Below the pieces are notes generated by a model. The model had not been told where the DNA came from. It ran no database searches and saw nothing but the letters and a program-made list of their open reading frames with translations. Made by a program: the position numbers and the translations under genes. Of a stretch of 33,536 nucleotides of DNA, positions 17,836 to 25,410 are shown in pieces. The stretch's first letter is position 1, and each line of letters starts with the position of its first letter. The stretch comes from Porphyromonas sp. HMSC065F10. Its GTDB lineage: Bacteria > Bacteroidota > Bacteroidia > Bacteroidales > Porphyromonadaceae. The DNA lies in NCBI RefSeq assembly GCF_001808555.1, contig NZ_KV793766.1:1-33536 (forward strand), given 5' to 3'.

Positions 17836-18840
17836 ATGACTCGTAAAGTCCTCGCCCTCCTCTTACCGCTCCTGCTCCTTACCGGCTGCGGTAGCACCCG
17901 AAATGCTGCCAATCAGCAGGTGAGCCGTATGCCTATGCCGGGGAAGAACCCCTCCTACAACGCCTACATCCGACAGTATGCCCCTGCTGCACTACAGAGC
18001 CAGCGAGAGTTTGGCATCCCTGCTTCCATCACCATGGCTCAGGGTCTGCTGGAGAGTGGGGCCGGTGGTAGTGCTCTGGCGCAGAAGTCCAATAATCACT
18101 TCGGTATCAAGTGTCACAATGGCTGGAGCGGTGCGCGCACCTACCATCGAGACGACAACCCTCGCGACTGCTTCAGGGTATACGACGATCCGCTCGACTC
18201 CTACCTCGACCATGGGCAGTTCCTCACTCGGAATCGCCGGTACAGCTCTCTCTTTGCTCTCGACATGGCGGACTACAAGAGCTGGGCAAAGGGACTTCAG
18301 AGTGCCGGCTATGCCACCGACCGAGGCTATGCCAATAAGCTCATCAAGATCATCGAGGACTATCAGCTCTACCTGCTGGTGGACGGCAACGTGGAGCGAG
18401 ACTACGCCTACAACCGACCTGAGCAACCACGGCGAACCGTCAGCAGTAAGCCTCCCATGAGATACGAGAAGCCGGCAACGAGGGAGACGACCCCTGCAGG
18501 TGTCCGTGAGATCTACAAGAGCTATGGACTCCTCTACGTCCTTGCCAAGAAGGATGACGATCTCGCCAGCATCGCTCGTGACCTCGATATCTCGGAGAAG
18601 AAACTCACTGACTACAACGACTTCCCGCCCGGCTACCCGATCGAGGAGGGAGACATCATCTACCTCCAGAGGAAGCTCCGTCGTGCCGATCCGCCATACT
18701 ACCGCCATGAGGTGAGGGTAGGGGAGTCGATCCACGGCATAGCCCAGAGATACGGCATCCAGCTGCGCTCTCTCTACCAGATGAATAAGCTTGACCCCGC
18801 CTATATCCCCCAGGAGGGCGATGTCCTGATCCTTCGCTAA
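17836..18840 (+). CDS. Lipoprotein N-acetylglucosaminidase with two LysM domains
   Basis: This is a probable peptidoglycan hydrolase of 334 residues. A lipoprotein signal (MTRKVLALLLPLLLLTGC, lipid on Cys18) would attach it to a membrane facing the periplasm. The glucosaminidase (GH73/FlgJ-like) domain covers about 40-190, with SQREFGIPASITMAQGLLESG; Glu73 is the expected catalytic residue, and SNNHFGIKCHNGWSG follows. A Pro/Arg-rich linker (about 190-225) leads to two LysM repeats at about 232-275 and 286-334 (HEVRVGESIHGIAQRYGI), which bind glycan chains. It follows the ComB gene by 6 bases. It is likely to act in cell-wall remodelling or cell separation. Confidence 0.92.
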   Translation: MTRKVLALLLPLLLLTGCGSTRNAANQQVSRMPMPGKNPSYNAYIRQYAPAALQSQREFGIPASITMAQGLLESGAGGSALAQKSNNHFGIKCHNGWSGARTYHRDDNPRDCFRVYDDPLDSYLDHGQFLTRNRRYSSLFALDMADYKSWAKGLQSAGYATDRGYANKLIKIIEDYQLYLLVDGNVERDYAYNRPEQPRRTVSSKPPMRYEKPATRETTPAGVREIYKSYGLLYVLAKKDDDLASIARDLDISEKKLTDYNDFPPGYPIEEGDIIYLQRKLRRADPPYYRHEVRVGESIHGIAQRYGIQLRSLYQMNKLDPAYIPQEGDVLILR

Positions 18841-18910
18841 GTAGCTCCGCCACCCCCGCTACGGAGGCTGCGCGTCTCTCGGTCCCATCGAGATCCGGTC
18901 TCAGCACTTC

Positions 18911-19033
18911 TCACTTCAGTCTCGTCTCGGAGTGGTAGAGTGGCTCGTCGCAATAGCTCTCAGAGGGATAGAGGAGGTTGGCCATATGAAAATTGGTGAG
19001 GGCGTTCTTGACGTGGCATTGGAGTTGTTTTCC
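18911..19033 (-). pseudogene. Possible 3' remnant of a gene (40 codons)
   Basis: On the minus strand an open frame of 40 codons reads GKQLQCHVKNALTNFHMANL and continues LLYPSESYCDEPLYHSETRLK to a TGA at 18911-18913, with an in-frame TAG directly upstream (19034-19036). The composition looks protein-like (mixed polar and aromatic residues) and it occupies most of a gap with no other gene. The segment from the Met at 18985 could also be a 24-residue small gene. I do not recognise the family. Chance is a real alternative. Confidence 0.3.
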
Positions 19034-19082
19034 CTACACAAATGTGATCGCAACCGCCAGGGAAAAACCATTGTCTAACAGG

Positions 19083-19120
19083 AAAGGGCTGACGCCACTC
19101 TCCGGCGTCAGCCCTTTCTT
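19083..19120. terminator. Bidirectional terminator between convergent genes
   Basis: A perfect 14-base stem (AAAGGGCTGACGCC at 19083-19096 with its complement at 19104-19117) closes a 7-base loop. It lies between the plus-strand glucosaminidase gene and the minus-strand hydrolase gene and could serve both. Short pyrimidine-rich tails are present on each side. A second, smaller hairpin (TTTTCCCT with AGGGAAAA) lies at about 19028-19066. Confidence 0.8.
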
Positions 19121-19156
19121 CTATCCATGTCGACAGACAGTCTCTGGACAGTAGCG

Positions 19157-20200
19157 CTAATCAGCGGGACGCTCGTCCTTCGCTGCGGGGTCGAGACCTC
19201 CATCCGACAGCAGGTAGGGCGGGAAGGGCTCACCACCGCGCGTGAGGGGATTGGGGGTGTTGCCGAGGACCGGCTTGATGTACCTGTCAAAGGCACTGCC
19301 GGGGCTGTCGACGAAGTAATCTCGGTAGGCAGGATCATCGGCGAGGTAGGCCATCAGCCAGAGGTAGACGATGGCGCGCACGGTCGGGTAATTGGGTTCG
19401 CTCGGGATGAAGTACCAGTCGGCATGGTCCATCTTCTCGATGGAGAGGAAGGCGTGCTTGGCCGGTCCTTGGAGGCTGTTGTAGAAGGCAAGGGACTTCC
19501 ATGGGAAGGCAATGAGGTCGTAGCTGCCGGTGACGATCATCGTGGGGATCTGCAGGTGAGAGAGGTCGTCCCCGAGTCCGTCATTGGCGCCGCCGCCCAC
19601 TTCTGCCATCATGGGGCCGCCATTGTAAGGATTGAGTCCGATGACGGTCTTTATCTTTCCCCTCAGCCCGTTGGGGTAGGGCATCATGGCGGTGTGGAGT
19701 ACTCCGGCACCACCCATCGAGTGCCCTACGAGTGCCACCGCACTGAGGTCCACATGGTCGTAGATGGGGCTGTCCGGTCGCATGCTCTCACCCCGGAGGA
19801 TCTCGTAGGCAGCCATCAGCCCGGGAGGCCACTGGAAGGGGCGCTTCTGGTCCAGGGCAGTGTATATGATGCAGATAAATCCGTGCGAGCTTAGTTGCTT
19901 TGGGAGCTTTTGGAGAAACTTCTGCTTGCAATTAAATCCATGCACGATGATCACGGCCGGCACTTTGCCTCTCTCCTTCAGATCCTTGGGGTAGTAGATG
20001 GTGGCAGGCTCCTTCTCTCCGAAGTACTCCTCGTCGTAGGTGTTGTCATCGGCATACGAGGCGAAGCTTTCTTCGTCAATCTCTGCCAGTTTATCTATCT
20101 GTGTCTTTGCCATCTCTAAGGTCTGTCCGGCTGCTTGTGTGAGGTTCGGCAGGGTGAGCAGGAGCAGATAGAGGGTTCTTCTCAGGGTGTTGTTGCTCAT
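19157..20200 (-). CDS. Secreted alpha/beta hydrolase, PETase/dienelactone-hydrolase-like
   Basis: The 347-residue protein has a signal peptide (RTLYLLLLTLPNLTQAAGQ) and a compact alpha/beta-hydrolase domain. The oxyanion HG is at 87-88 in VIIVHGFN, the nucleophile elbow GHSMGG at 159-164 (Ser161), the acid Asp228 in VTGSYDLIAFP, and the base His259 in EKMDHADW. The GHSMGG elbow and overall layout resemble bacterial cutinase-like and PET-hydrolase-like esterases; the natural substrate is likely an ester in the periplasm or outside the cell. The start overlaps the SUMF1-fold gene by ATGA, so it is the last gene of the four-gene row from 22248. Activity on polyesters is not implied by the sequence alone. 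Confidence 0.85.
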   Translation of the reverse strand: MSNNTLRRTLYLLLLTLPNLTQAAGQTLEMAKTQIDKLAEIDEESFASYADDNTYDEEYFGEKEPATIYYPKDLKERGKVPAVIIVHGFNCKQKFLQKLPKQLSSHGFICIIYTALDQKRPFQWPPGLMAAYEILRGESMRPDSPIYDHVDLSAVALVGHSMGGAGVLHTAMMPYPNGLRGKIKTVIGLNPYNGGPMMAEVGGGANDGLGDDLSHLQIPTMIVTGSYDLIAFPWKSLAFYNSLQGPAKHAFLSIEKMDHADWYFIPSEPNYPTVRAIVYLWLMAYLADDPAYRDYFVDSPGSAFDRYIKPVLGNTPNPLTRGGEPFPPYLLSDGGLDPAAKDERPAD

Positions 20201-21126
20201 GGCTGATCCGTATTGCTTGGCTGCTCGTCTGCTCTCAGGGAGCGCACGACCCGGAGGCCGATCAGTCGACTGGGGCAGTCGGGGAGTTGCTTTCTTCTAT
20301 AGTCCAGGTGGAGGGCGAGCGCCGGCGAGTGGAAGGATCCGCCCTTTGCGACTCGGTAGACCCCCTCCGAGGGTCCTCCGTAGGCGGGTGTCCGCTCTCC
20401 ATACCAGTCCTCGCACCACTCCCAGACGTTTCCGGACATATCGTATAGGCCCAGCTTATTGGGGCTCTTTGTACCGACGCTGCGGGTGCCATACTCCGGT
20501 CGCTTGATCATGTCGGCAGGGTTGTAGAGCGGGTTCCACTCCGCATAGGCATTGGTCCGGTACCACGCATAGCGAGGGAGTGCCAGCCCGAGACCGCCGG
20601 ACCACTTGGCCGTCACTTGCGTCTTGTCCGCCTCCATGGCAGCCCACATCCACTCCGCCTCCGTAGGCAGCCGGTAGCCGTCTGCCTCGTCGTCTCTCGT
20701 GACCGTGTTGCCGGTGATGGTGTAGACCGGTGTCAGATTGTCGTGGAGGCTCAGCTTATTGCAGTAGTTCACCGCATCGTACCAGGAGATGCTCTCCACC
20801 GGTCTCTTGTAAGTGTCGCTGCGGTAGATCCCCTCTCCGTCAAAGCGTGCCAAGCGCGACTTGTCCGGACTGGAGTAGAAGGATGGATCCTCGCCCGTGA
20901 TGAAGTGGTACTCTCTCTGAGTCACCTCGTGCGTCCCCATCAGGAAGGCCTTCACCTCCGTGGGCTTGTCAGTCCCGGGTAAGACAAATGAGCCTCCTGG
21001 GACCGGCACCATCTGACCGATGATTGCCTCGGTGGGATTGGAGATGACTCGGTAGGACTGTCCGTGGATGTCAGTGATGGAGAGGAGCATAAGGAGAAAG
21101 AGCAGTGTCTTGTATCTCTGTCTCAT
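20197..21126 (-). CDS. Secreted SUMF1-fold (FGE-like) protein, catalytic cysteines absent
   Basis: The 309-residue protein has a signal peptide (LLFLLMLLSITDIHGQ) and a full SUMF1/formylglycine-generating-enzyme fold: MVPVPGGSFVLPG at about 39, FLMGTHEVTQREYH, PVESISWYDAVNYCNKLS, GYRLPTEAEWMWAAME, and LYDMSGNVWEWCEDWYG. True FGE enzymes use a pair of copper-binding cysteines just after the RGGS motif. Here the matching stretch reads KGGSFHSPALALHLDYRR and has none. It is therefore probably not a sulfatase-activating enzyme but a structural or ligand-binding member, as with GldK/GldJ-type proteins of this phylum. No sulfatase gene is nearby. It overlaps both neighbours by ATGA. Confidence 0.85.
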   Translation of the reverse strand: MRQRYKTLLFLLMLLSITDIHGQSYRVISNPTEAIIGQMVPVPGGSFVLPGTDKPTEVKAFLMGTHEVTQREYHFITGEDPSFYSSPDKSRLARFDGEGIYRSDTYKRPVESISWYDAVNYCNKLSLHDNLTPVYTITGNTVTRDDEADGYRLPTEAEWMWAAMEADKTQVTAKWSGGLGLALPRYAWYRTNAYAEWNPLYNPADMIKRPEYGTRSVGTKSPNKLGLYDMSGNVWEWCEDWYGERTPAYGGPSEGVYRVAKGGSFHSPALALHLDYRRKQLPDCPSRLIGLRVVRSLRADEQPSNTDQP

Positions 21127-21635
21127 AGCAGGGTGAAGGGAAGAGAATCTTTGAAGTAAAAGAGGTAGAGTGCATCAACCACCAGCCCGATGGCTGCAGC
21201 GATGAAGAGCCATTTCTTGGCAGTCGCTGACTCTCTCGCAGCCCCCTCGTAGTCTCCCATGCGGTAGAGGGTACGTACCTGCATCCCGTGGAAAAAGGGG
21301 ATCAGTCCGATGATCGAGCAGAGGAGCGTCAGCAGTATCGACTCCGTCAGCCAGGTCTTTGGCATCGGCTCCGCTGAGACACTATCCTCTGTCGCGGGGG
21401 CGACCCTCTCTGTCAAGAGCTCCGGCTCGGCTGTATCCGTGGGGATGTCTGGCGTGGACTCGCTCTTCCGGATGAGGCCGTCTAGCTCTTTCATCTCCCC
21501 GGCGGTTATCCACTCCTCCATGCCTGTAGACCAGACATAGCTCCGGCTCCTCAGTGGCAGCAGCCTAAAGATCTCCAGCGTGTAGGGACCAAATTGCTCC
21601 CCTTTATCATCTATGTAGTAGTACTCCTTATCCAT
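21123..21635 (-). CDS. GYF_2 (DUF4339) + CD225/dispanin-like membrane protein
   Basis: The 170-residue protein starts with a GYF_2/DUF4339 domain (about 1-55): YYYIDDKGEQFGPYTLEIF, then VWSTGMEEWITAGEM, the W-xxGM-xxW pattern of the family. After a Pro/Thr/Glu-rich linker comes a CD225/dispanin-type membrane domain (about 105-165): TESILLTLLCSIIGLIPFFHG, YRMGDYEGAARESATAKKW and a second hydrophobic segment. GYF-type domains usually bind peptides; CD225 domains insert in membranes. The specific role is unknown. It is a paralogue of the upstream gene and shares ATGA with the SUMF1-fold gene downstream. Confidence 0.85.
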   Translation of the reverse strand: MDKEYYYIDDKGEQFGPYTLEIFRLLPLRSRSYVWSTGMEEWITAGEMKELDGLIRKSESTPDIPTDTAEPELLTERVAPATEDSVSAEPMPKTWLTESILLTLLCSIIGLIPFFHGMQVRTLYRMGDYEGAARESATAKKWLFIAAAIGLVVDALYLFYFKDSLPFTLL

Positions 21636-21714
21636 AATTAGGACTTATGGTGAATTGTGACCTCCTCGGTCAGGAGACAAAGGCACACTATTAGCCCCTG
21701 TCTCCGTGACTTCC

Positions 21715-22248
21715 TCAGCTATTCTCCAGCACTTCGGTAAGTGAGTACAGTGCACTGCCAAAGGAGGTCAGCATCATCACCAGCATGCCTATCAAGATCA
21801 GTGCGAAGACCACACTGACGATGAGGCAGTTCTTGGCCATCGAAGATGCCAGCTCGGCTCCCTTGTAGTCTCCCTCAGCGTACCTCTGGTTGCAAGTGAT
21901 CCCGAGGGCGATGCCGATCATACCGGGGACGCTGCCACAGAGGACCGTCAGCAGGATCGACCAGACGAGGTAGTTATTTGGCTTTGTCGGCTGATAGAAG
22001 GATCTTGGTGCTGCCGGTATTGCCGGGGGCGCAGGGTAGGTGGGCTGCTGTGGTGCGTCTGCGGTCACGCTCCCTGCCGGGCTGAGCAGGGCATGGATCT
22101 CCGGGATCCGGTCAGCAATCATCCACTCCGCCATCCCCTCCCGCCAGACGAGAGTCTGTGGTGTGATCAGCCCCGGTAGCTGATCGATCGCCACCGGTCC
22201 TCGCTGCTGCCCCTCCTCAATGTAAAAGTAGTATCTATGGTCTGTCAT
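21715..22248 (-). CDS. GYF_2 (DUF4339) + CD225/dispanin-like membrane protein, second copy
   Basis: The 177-residue protein has the same plan as its downstream neighbour. A GYF_2 domain spans about 1-55 (YYFYIEEGQQRGPVAIDQL, VWREGMAEWMIADRI). A Pro/Ala-rich linker (QQPTYPAPPAIPAAPRSF) leads to a CD225-like region from about 92 (YLVWSILLTVLCGSVPGM, then YAEGDYKGAELASSMAKN) with two hydrophobic segments. The tandem pair probably arose by duplication, though the sequences have diverged well. It is the first gene of the row, with a -7 box close upstream. The 79-base gap to the next gene holds no obvious terminator. Confidence 0.87.
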   Translation of the reverse strand: MTDHRYYFYIEEGQQRGPVAIDQLPGLITPQTLVWREGMAEWMIADRIPEIHALLSPAGSVTADAPQQPTYPAPPAIPAAPRSFYQPTKPNNYLVWSILLTVLCGSVPGMIGIALGITCNQRYAEGDYKGAELASSMAKNCLIVSVVFALILIGMLVMMLTSFGSALYSLTEVLENS

Positions 22249-22270
22249 ATCGGTATCTCTTTATGTCCCA

Positions 22271-22278
22271 CAAATGTA
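22271..22278 (-). promoter_or_regulatory. -7 box of the GYF/CD225-SUMF1-hydrolase operon
   Basis: The minus strand reads TACATTTG, a full match to the TAnnTTTG Bacteroidota -7 element, 22 bases upstream of the ATG at 22248. A matching -33 TTTG is not evident. The position implies a leader of about 20 bases. Confidence 0.5.
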
Positions 22279-22354
22279 GGCAAAAACGACCGCTTTCCAT
22301 CCCTCTTTCCGGGAGAGAGCTTGCCTCCTCTTGCTCGTACCCCGCAAAAAGAGG

Positions 22355-22382
22355 TTTATATCGGACTAATTTTTTATATTTG
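22355..22382 (+). promoter_or_regulatory. Bacteroidota-type promoter of the GH109-type gene
   Basis: TTTA at 22355-22358 (one off TTTG) and TATATTTG at 22375-22382 (full TAnnTTTG match) are 20 bases apart start to start, close to the usual -33/-7 spacing. The start codon follows 41 bases later. The surrounding AT-rich run supports a promoter. Confidence 0.6.
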
Positions 22383-22423
22383 CTCTATGCAAGGGTAAAA
22401 TAATCATCAAAGCTTACGAACTT

Positions 22424-23854
22424 ATGAAAATGATGAAGTATCTCGCGGCTGCATTACTGTCCGCACTTATGATCTCTCCCGCAATGGCTCAGAACTGCTG
22501 CGCCAAGAAGGGAGGACAGGAGAAGTCCTGCTCACGCATGATCCAGACAAATGTCCCGGAGCGACCTGCCGGACAGCAGGATATGCTGGCCTTCCGTGCC
22601 CCGAAGCTCCAGACGGTCCGGATCGGCATTATCGGTCTCGGTATGCGTGGTGTGAGTGCCGTCGACCGCCTCTCGGTCATTGAGGGCACGGATGTAGTGG
22701 CTCTCTGCGACCTTCACCAGGACCGGGCGGAGAAGAGCAACGCTATCCTCGAGAAGAATGGCCGCCACTCGGCAGCGCTCTACTACGGATCAGAGGATGC
22801 GTGGAAGAAGCTCGTAGAGCGTCCCGACCTCGACCTGATCTACATCGTGACCGACTGGCAGACCCACGTTGAGATGGCAAAGTACGCCATGGAGCAGGGC
22901 AAGCACGTCGCTGTTGAGGTGCCTGCCGCCTTCTCGATGGACGACATCTGGACGCTCATCGACACCTCCGAGCGGACCCGCAAGCACTGCATGATGCTGG
23001 AGAATTGCGTCTACGACTTCTTCGAGATGACCACCCTTAACATGAAGAATAAGGGTCTCCTCGGCGACATCGTCTATGCCGAGGGTGGCTATATCCACAA
23101 TCTCGAGGAGTTTTGGCCCTACTACGAGGGGGACTGGCGCATGGACTACAATATCAAGCACCGTGGCGATGTCTACCCGACCCACGGCATGGGTCCCGCT
23201 GCTCAGATCCTCGATCTCCACCGCGGAGATAAGATGAATGTCCTCGTCTCCATGGACACCACTCCCCGCAACCTACCCGCCTACCTGGAGGAGGTACGCG
23301 GAGTCAAGGATGCCAAGGTGGCCAATGGTCAGCACACCATGACGATGATCCGCACGGAGAAGGGACGCACCATCTTCATCCACCACGACGTCACCACGCA
23401 TCGCCCCTACAGCCGCCAGTACAACGTCGCCGGCACCAAGGGCTACGCCTCCAAGTACCCTGCCGAGCACTACGCCTTTGCCGGCACGGACCTGAAGGAG
23501 GCCGGTATGCCCGCTGTGGACGACCTGTCCACCCACAGCTGGGTCAGCCCCGAGATGCAGAAGGAGCTCTACGAGAAGTACAAGCACCCCATCACACGTG
23601 AGCTGGAGAAGCGTGCCAAGGAGGTAGGCGGCCACGGCGGTATGGACTTCATCATGGACTACCGCCTCATCTACTGCCTCCGCAATGGCCTGCCGCTCGA
23701 TATGGATGTCTACGATATGGCAGAGTGGTGCTCACTGATCCCGCTCTCCCAGATCTCCCTCGAGCACGGCTTTGCTCCCGTGGAGGTACCCGACTTCACC
23801 CGTGGAGCCTGGCAGCGCCTACAGGGCTACCACCACTATATGATCGGAGACTGA
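22424..23854 (+). CDS. Secreted Gfo/Idh/MocA-fold glycosidase, GH109-like
   Basis: The 476-residue protein has a signal peptide (MKMMKYLAAALLSALMISPAMAQ), a short Cys-rich segment (NCCAKKG), then a dinucleotide-binding Rossmann domain with GIIGLGMRG at 68-76. The C-terminal alpha/beta half carries EVPAAFSMDD, LENCVYDFFE and GDVYPTHGMGPAAQILDLHRGD. The last stretch strongly resembles GH109 alpha-N-acetylgalactosaminidases, which use bound NAD+ in a redox-assisted hydrolysis. Such enzymes can remove terminal GalNAc from mucin or blood-group-type glycans. A plain secreted oxidoreductase of the same fold is the alternative. It is a single-gene unit with its own promoter and terminator. Confidence 0.78.
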   Translation: MKMMKYLAAALLSALMISPAMAQNCCAKKGGQEKSCSRMIQTNVPERPAGQQDMLAFRAPKLQTVRIGIIGLGMRGVSAVDRLSVIEGTDVVALCDLHQDRAEKSNAILEKNGRHSAALYYGSEDAWKKLVERPDLDLIYIVTDWQTHVEMAKYAMEQGKHVAVEVPAAFSMDDIWTLIDTSERTRKHCMMLENCVYDFFEMTTLNMKNKGLLGDIVYAEGGYIHNLEEFWPYYEGDWRMDYNIKHRGDVYPTHGMGPAAQILDLHRGDKMNVLVSMDTTPRNLPAYLEEVRGVKDAKVANGQHTMTMIRTEKGRTIFIHHDVTTHRPYSRQYNVAGTKGYASKYPAEHYAFAGTDLKEAGMPAVDDLSTHSWVSPEMQKELYEKYKHPITRELEKRAKEVGGHGGMDFIMDYRLIYCLRNGLPLDMDVYDMAEWCSLIPLSQISLEHGFAPVEVPDFTRGAWQRLQGYHHYMIGD

Positions 23855-23873
23855 TCCCCATCCCATAGCCATC

Positions 23874-23913
23874 AGAGGAAGCGCCACCCCCTACCCGGGG
23901 CGGTGCTTCCTCT
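23874..23913 (+). terminator. Terminator after the GH109-type gene
   Basis: A 17-base stem (23874-23890 with 23897-23913; one G-T wobble and one A-C mismatch) closes a 6-base loop 20 bases after the stop codon, followed by a short T-rich tail. The right arm and tail (23897-23919) recur exactly at 25321-25343. Confidence 0.75.
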
Positions 23914-23919
23914 GCTTTC
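23897..23919 (+). repeat. 23-bp direct repeat, left copy
   Basis: This 23-base sequence, beginning GGGGCGGTGC and ending CTGCTTTC, is the right arm and tail of the GH109-gene terminator. It is repeated without mismatch at 25321-25343. The 1.4 kb between the copies holds the RhuM-family gene. Confidence 0.9.
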
Positions 23920-24121
23920 ATAGTTACTGTATCTATCAGACCATTAACTATGTGACCTTAGGTATGTTTGTAGCTGCAAAGTTACGCCATATGCGCCTAC
24001 CCTCTGTCTCCTCCTGTCCTCTCCTGTCTCTTTGGCTATAAATCTGTTACGAGAGAGTGTGTGCGGGAAGTCTCTTCGTGAGGTCTTGTCTGTGACCCTC
24101 TGATTTTGCCCAAATCGGGAG

Positions 24122-25126
24122 CTACCTCAGCATTTTCCTTACTTCCTTGTCAAAGTCGGAGTCGATGTGCTGAGTCTTATTGAAAATGTCATACTCCGCT
24201 TCCGACTTCGCCTTTGCTTCGGTAGCAGAGATGCGCCCTCTGTCGGGTAGGATCTTGTAGTCATTAAAAGAGAGAAACTTGTCTACGCTGACGGTAAATT
24301 GCTCCATCGTAAAGGTGTTGTGTCTCTCGATCTGGCCCTCTATGTAGTCAAAGTAGGAAGTGACAGCTCGCTCGAGCCTGCGGATCTCATCCTCTCCGAG
24401 ATAGTTTTTTGCCACTGAGACATCCGATTTGAGTATTCTCCCGGAGGGGGCATTCTTCCACGTTGTCAGGCCCATGTGTTCCTTAGTGTGATCCGCCTTC
24501 GTAAAGATAATTTCCGCAGCGGTCTGCCCAGTTATGGCGTAGTGAAAACGATTTTGGATCATAGAGTAGAAGTCCTTCGTTGTCTGAGACCTTTTGTCGT
24601 AGTCGATACTGCACTCAGCGTAGATGTCGGTGATTTGCTGCCAGATGCGGCGTTCACTTGCGCGGATGGAACGGACACGCTCCAGCAGCTCCCGGAAGTA
24701 ATCCTTGCCAAAAACCGCCGTTCCCTGCTTTAGCCGCTCATCATCCATTGCAAAACCCTTCCGGATGTATTCCCTCAGGATTTGTGTTGCCCACTGACGG
24801 AACTTCGTTGCTCTCACGGAGCTGACTCGGTAGCCCACTGAGATGATCGCATCGAGGTTGTAGAAGTCCACGCTTCGGATCTGTACCTGGTCGGGAATAG
24901 CACCATGAGGAGTGGTTGTTTCCATTTTGGAAATAACCACTTCACGGGTCAGCTCCCCTTCATCGAAGATGTTCTTTAGGTGCTTGCTTATTGCCGGTAC
25001 ACCCACTCCGAAGAGCTGTGCCATCGCCTTCTGGGAGCACCAAACCGTCTCGTCCTTGACCACAACCTGTACGCTCCCCTCCGTGTCGGGCATGCTGTAC
25101 AGGAGGAAGTCTATCTCTTGATACAT
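24122..25126 (-). CDS. RhuM family protein
   Basis: The 334-residue product belongs to the RhuM family, named from a gene on Salmonella pathogenicity island 3 and often found on genomic islands; its function is not established. The N-terminal part (DETVWCSQKAMAQLFGVGVP, then AISKHLKNIFDEGEL) reads like a helix-turn-helix or KilA-N-like DNA-binding region. The middle has YNLDAIISVGYRVSSVRATKFRQWATQILREYI, highly typical of the family, and the C-terminal third has HYAITGQTAAEIIF and MGLTTWKNAPSGRI. I start it at MYQEIDFLLY because a full -7 box (25154-25161) lies between this ATG and the earlier in-frame ATG at 25171. It lies alone between 23-bp direct repeats, consistent with a cargo gene. Confidence 0.88.
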   Translation of the reverse strand: MYQEIDFLLYSMPDTEGSVQVVVKDETVWCSQKAMAQLFGVGVPAISKHLKNIFDEGELTREVVISKMETTTPHGAIPDQVQIRSVDFYNLDAIISVGYRVSSVRATKFRQWATQILREYIRKGFAMDDERLKQGTAVFGKDYFRELLERVRSIRASERRIWQQITDIYAECSIDYDKRSQTTKDFYSMIQNRFHYAITGQTAAEIIFTKADHTKEHMGLTTWKNAPSGRILKSDVSVAKNYLGEDEIRRLERAVTSYFDYIEGQIERHNTFTMEQFTVSVDKFLSFNDYKILPDRGRISATEAKAKSEAEYDIFNKTQHIDSDFDKEVRKMLR

Positions 25127-25153
25127 AGCTACTATTGTCTTACTTGTGCAGTA

Positions 25154-25161
25154 CAAATATA
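25154..25161 (-). promoter_or_regulatory. -7 box of the RhuM gene
   Basis: The minus strand reads TATATTTG, a full TAnnTTTG match, 27 bases upstream of the ATG at 25126. It lies inside the longer version of the open frame, which argues for the shorter protein. No clear -33 element. Confidence 0.5.
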
Positions 25162-25272
25162 CCCACATCAACGGAGACCCCCGTCTAACAGAGGTGGGCG
25201 GATGAGTAGGGCAAAGAGGTGTATTTCTTTCTGAAGAGATAGTCCCACACTTTAGTCTAAGACGCTCAATCT

Positions 25273-25374
25273 ATGGAGGAAAAGAAGAATCAGGTCATTA
25301 CCTCGATCACCCTGCTCAATGGGGCGGTGCTTCCTCTGCTTTCTGCCCGATGGCCTCTCAGCCCACTCATCTAA
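25273..25374 (+). pseudogene. Short hybrid frame: possible 5' gene remnant cut by the direct repeat
   Basis: An ATG at 25273 opens a 33-codon frame whose first 16 residues (MEEKKNQVITSITLLN) look like the start of a real protein. At 25321 the frame enters the 23-bp copy of the GH109 terminator arm and continues with LPLL-type chance translation. The stop TAA lies in the 22-bp palindromic repeat at 25371. The likeliest reading is the 5' end of a lost gene joined to duplicated terminator DNA. A chance frame cannot be excluded. Confidence 0.35.
25321..25343 (+). repeat. 23-bp direct repeat, right copy
   Basis: Exact copy of 23897-23919 (right arm and tail of the GH109-gene terminator) without the left arm, so it cannot form the hairpin. 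It lies just past the RhuM gene and 27 bases before a 22-bp-family palindromic repeat unit. Confidence 0.9.
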
Positions 25375-25386
25375 TACCGATATTAG
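25371..25386. repeat. Single unit of the palindromic repeat family
   Basis: CTAATACCGATATTAG is identical to the first units of the arrays at 4144 and 33296. It lies 25 bases beyond the stop of the DprA-like gene, at the 3' edge of the six-gene cluster. Confidence 0.88.
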
Positions 25387-25410
25387 TTTGACTCTATCTC
25401 AACGAGGATC

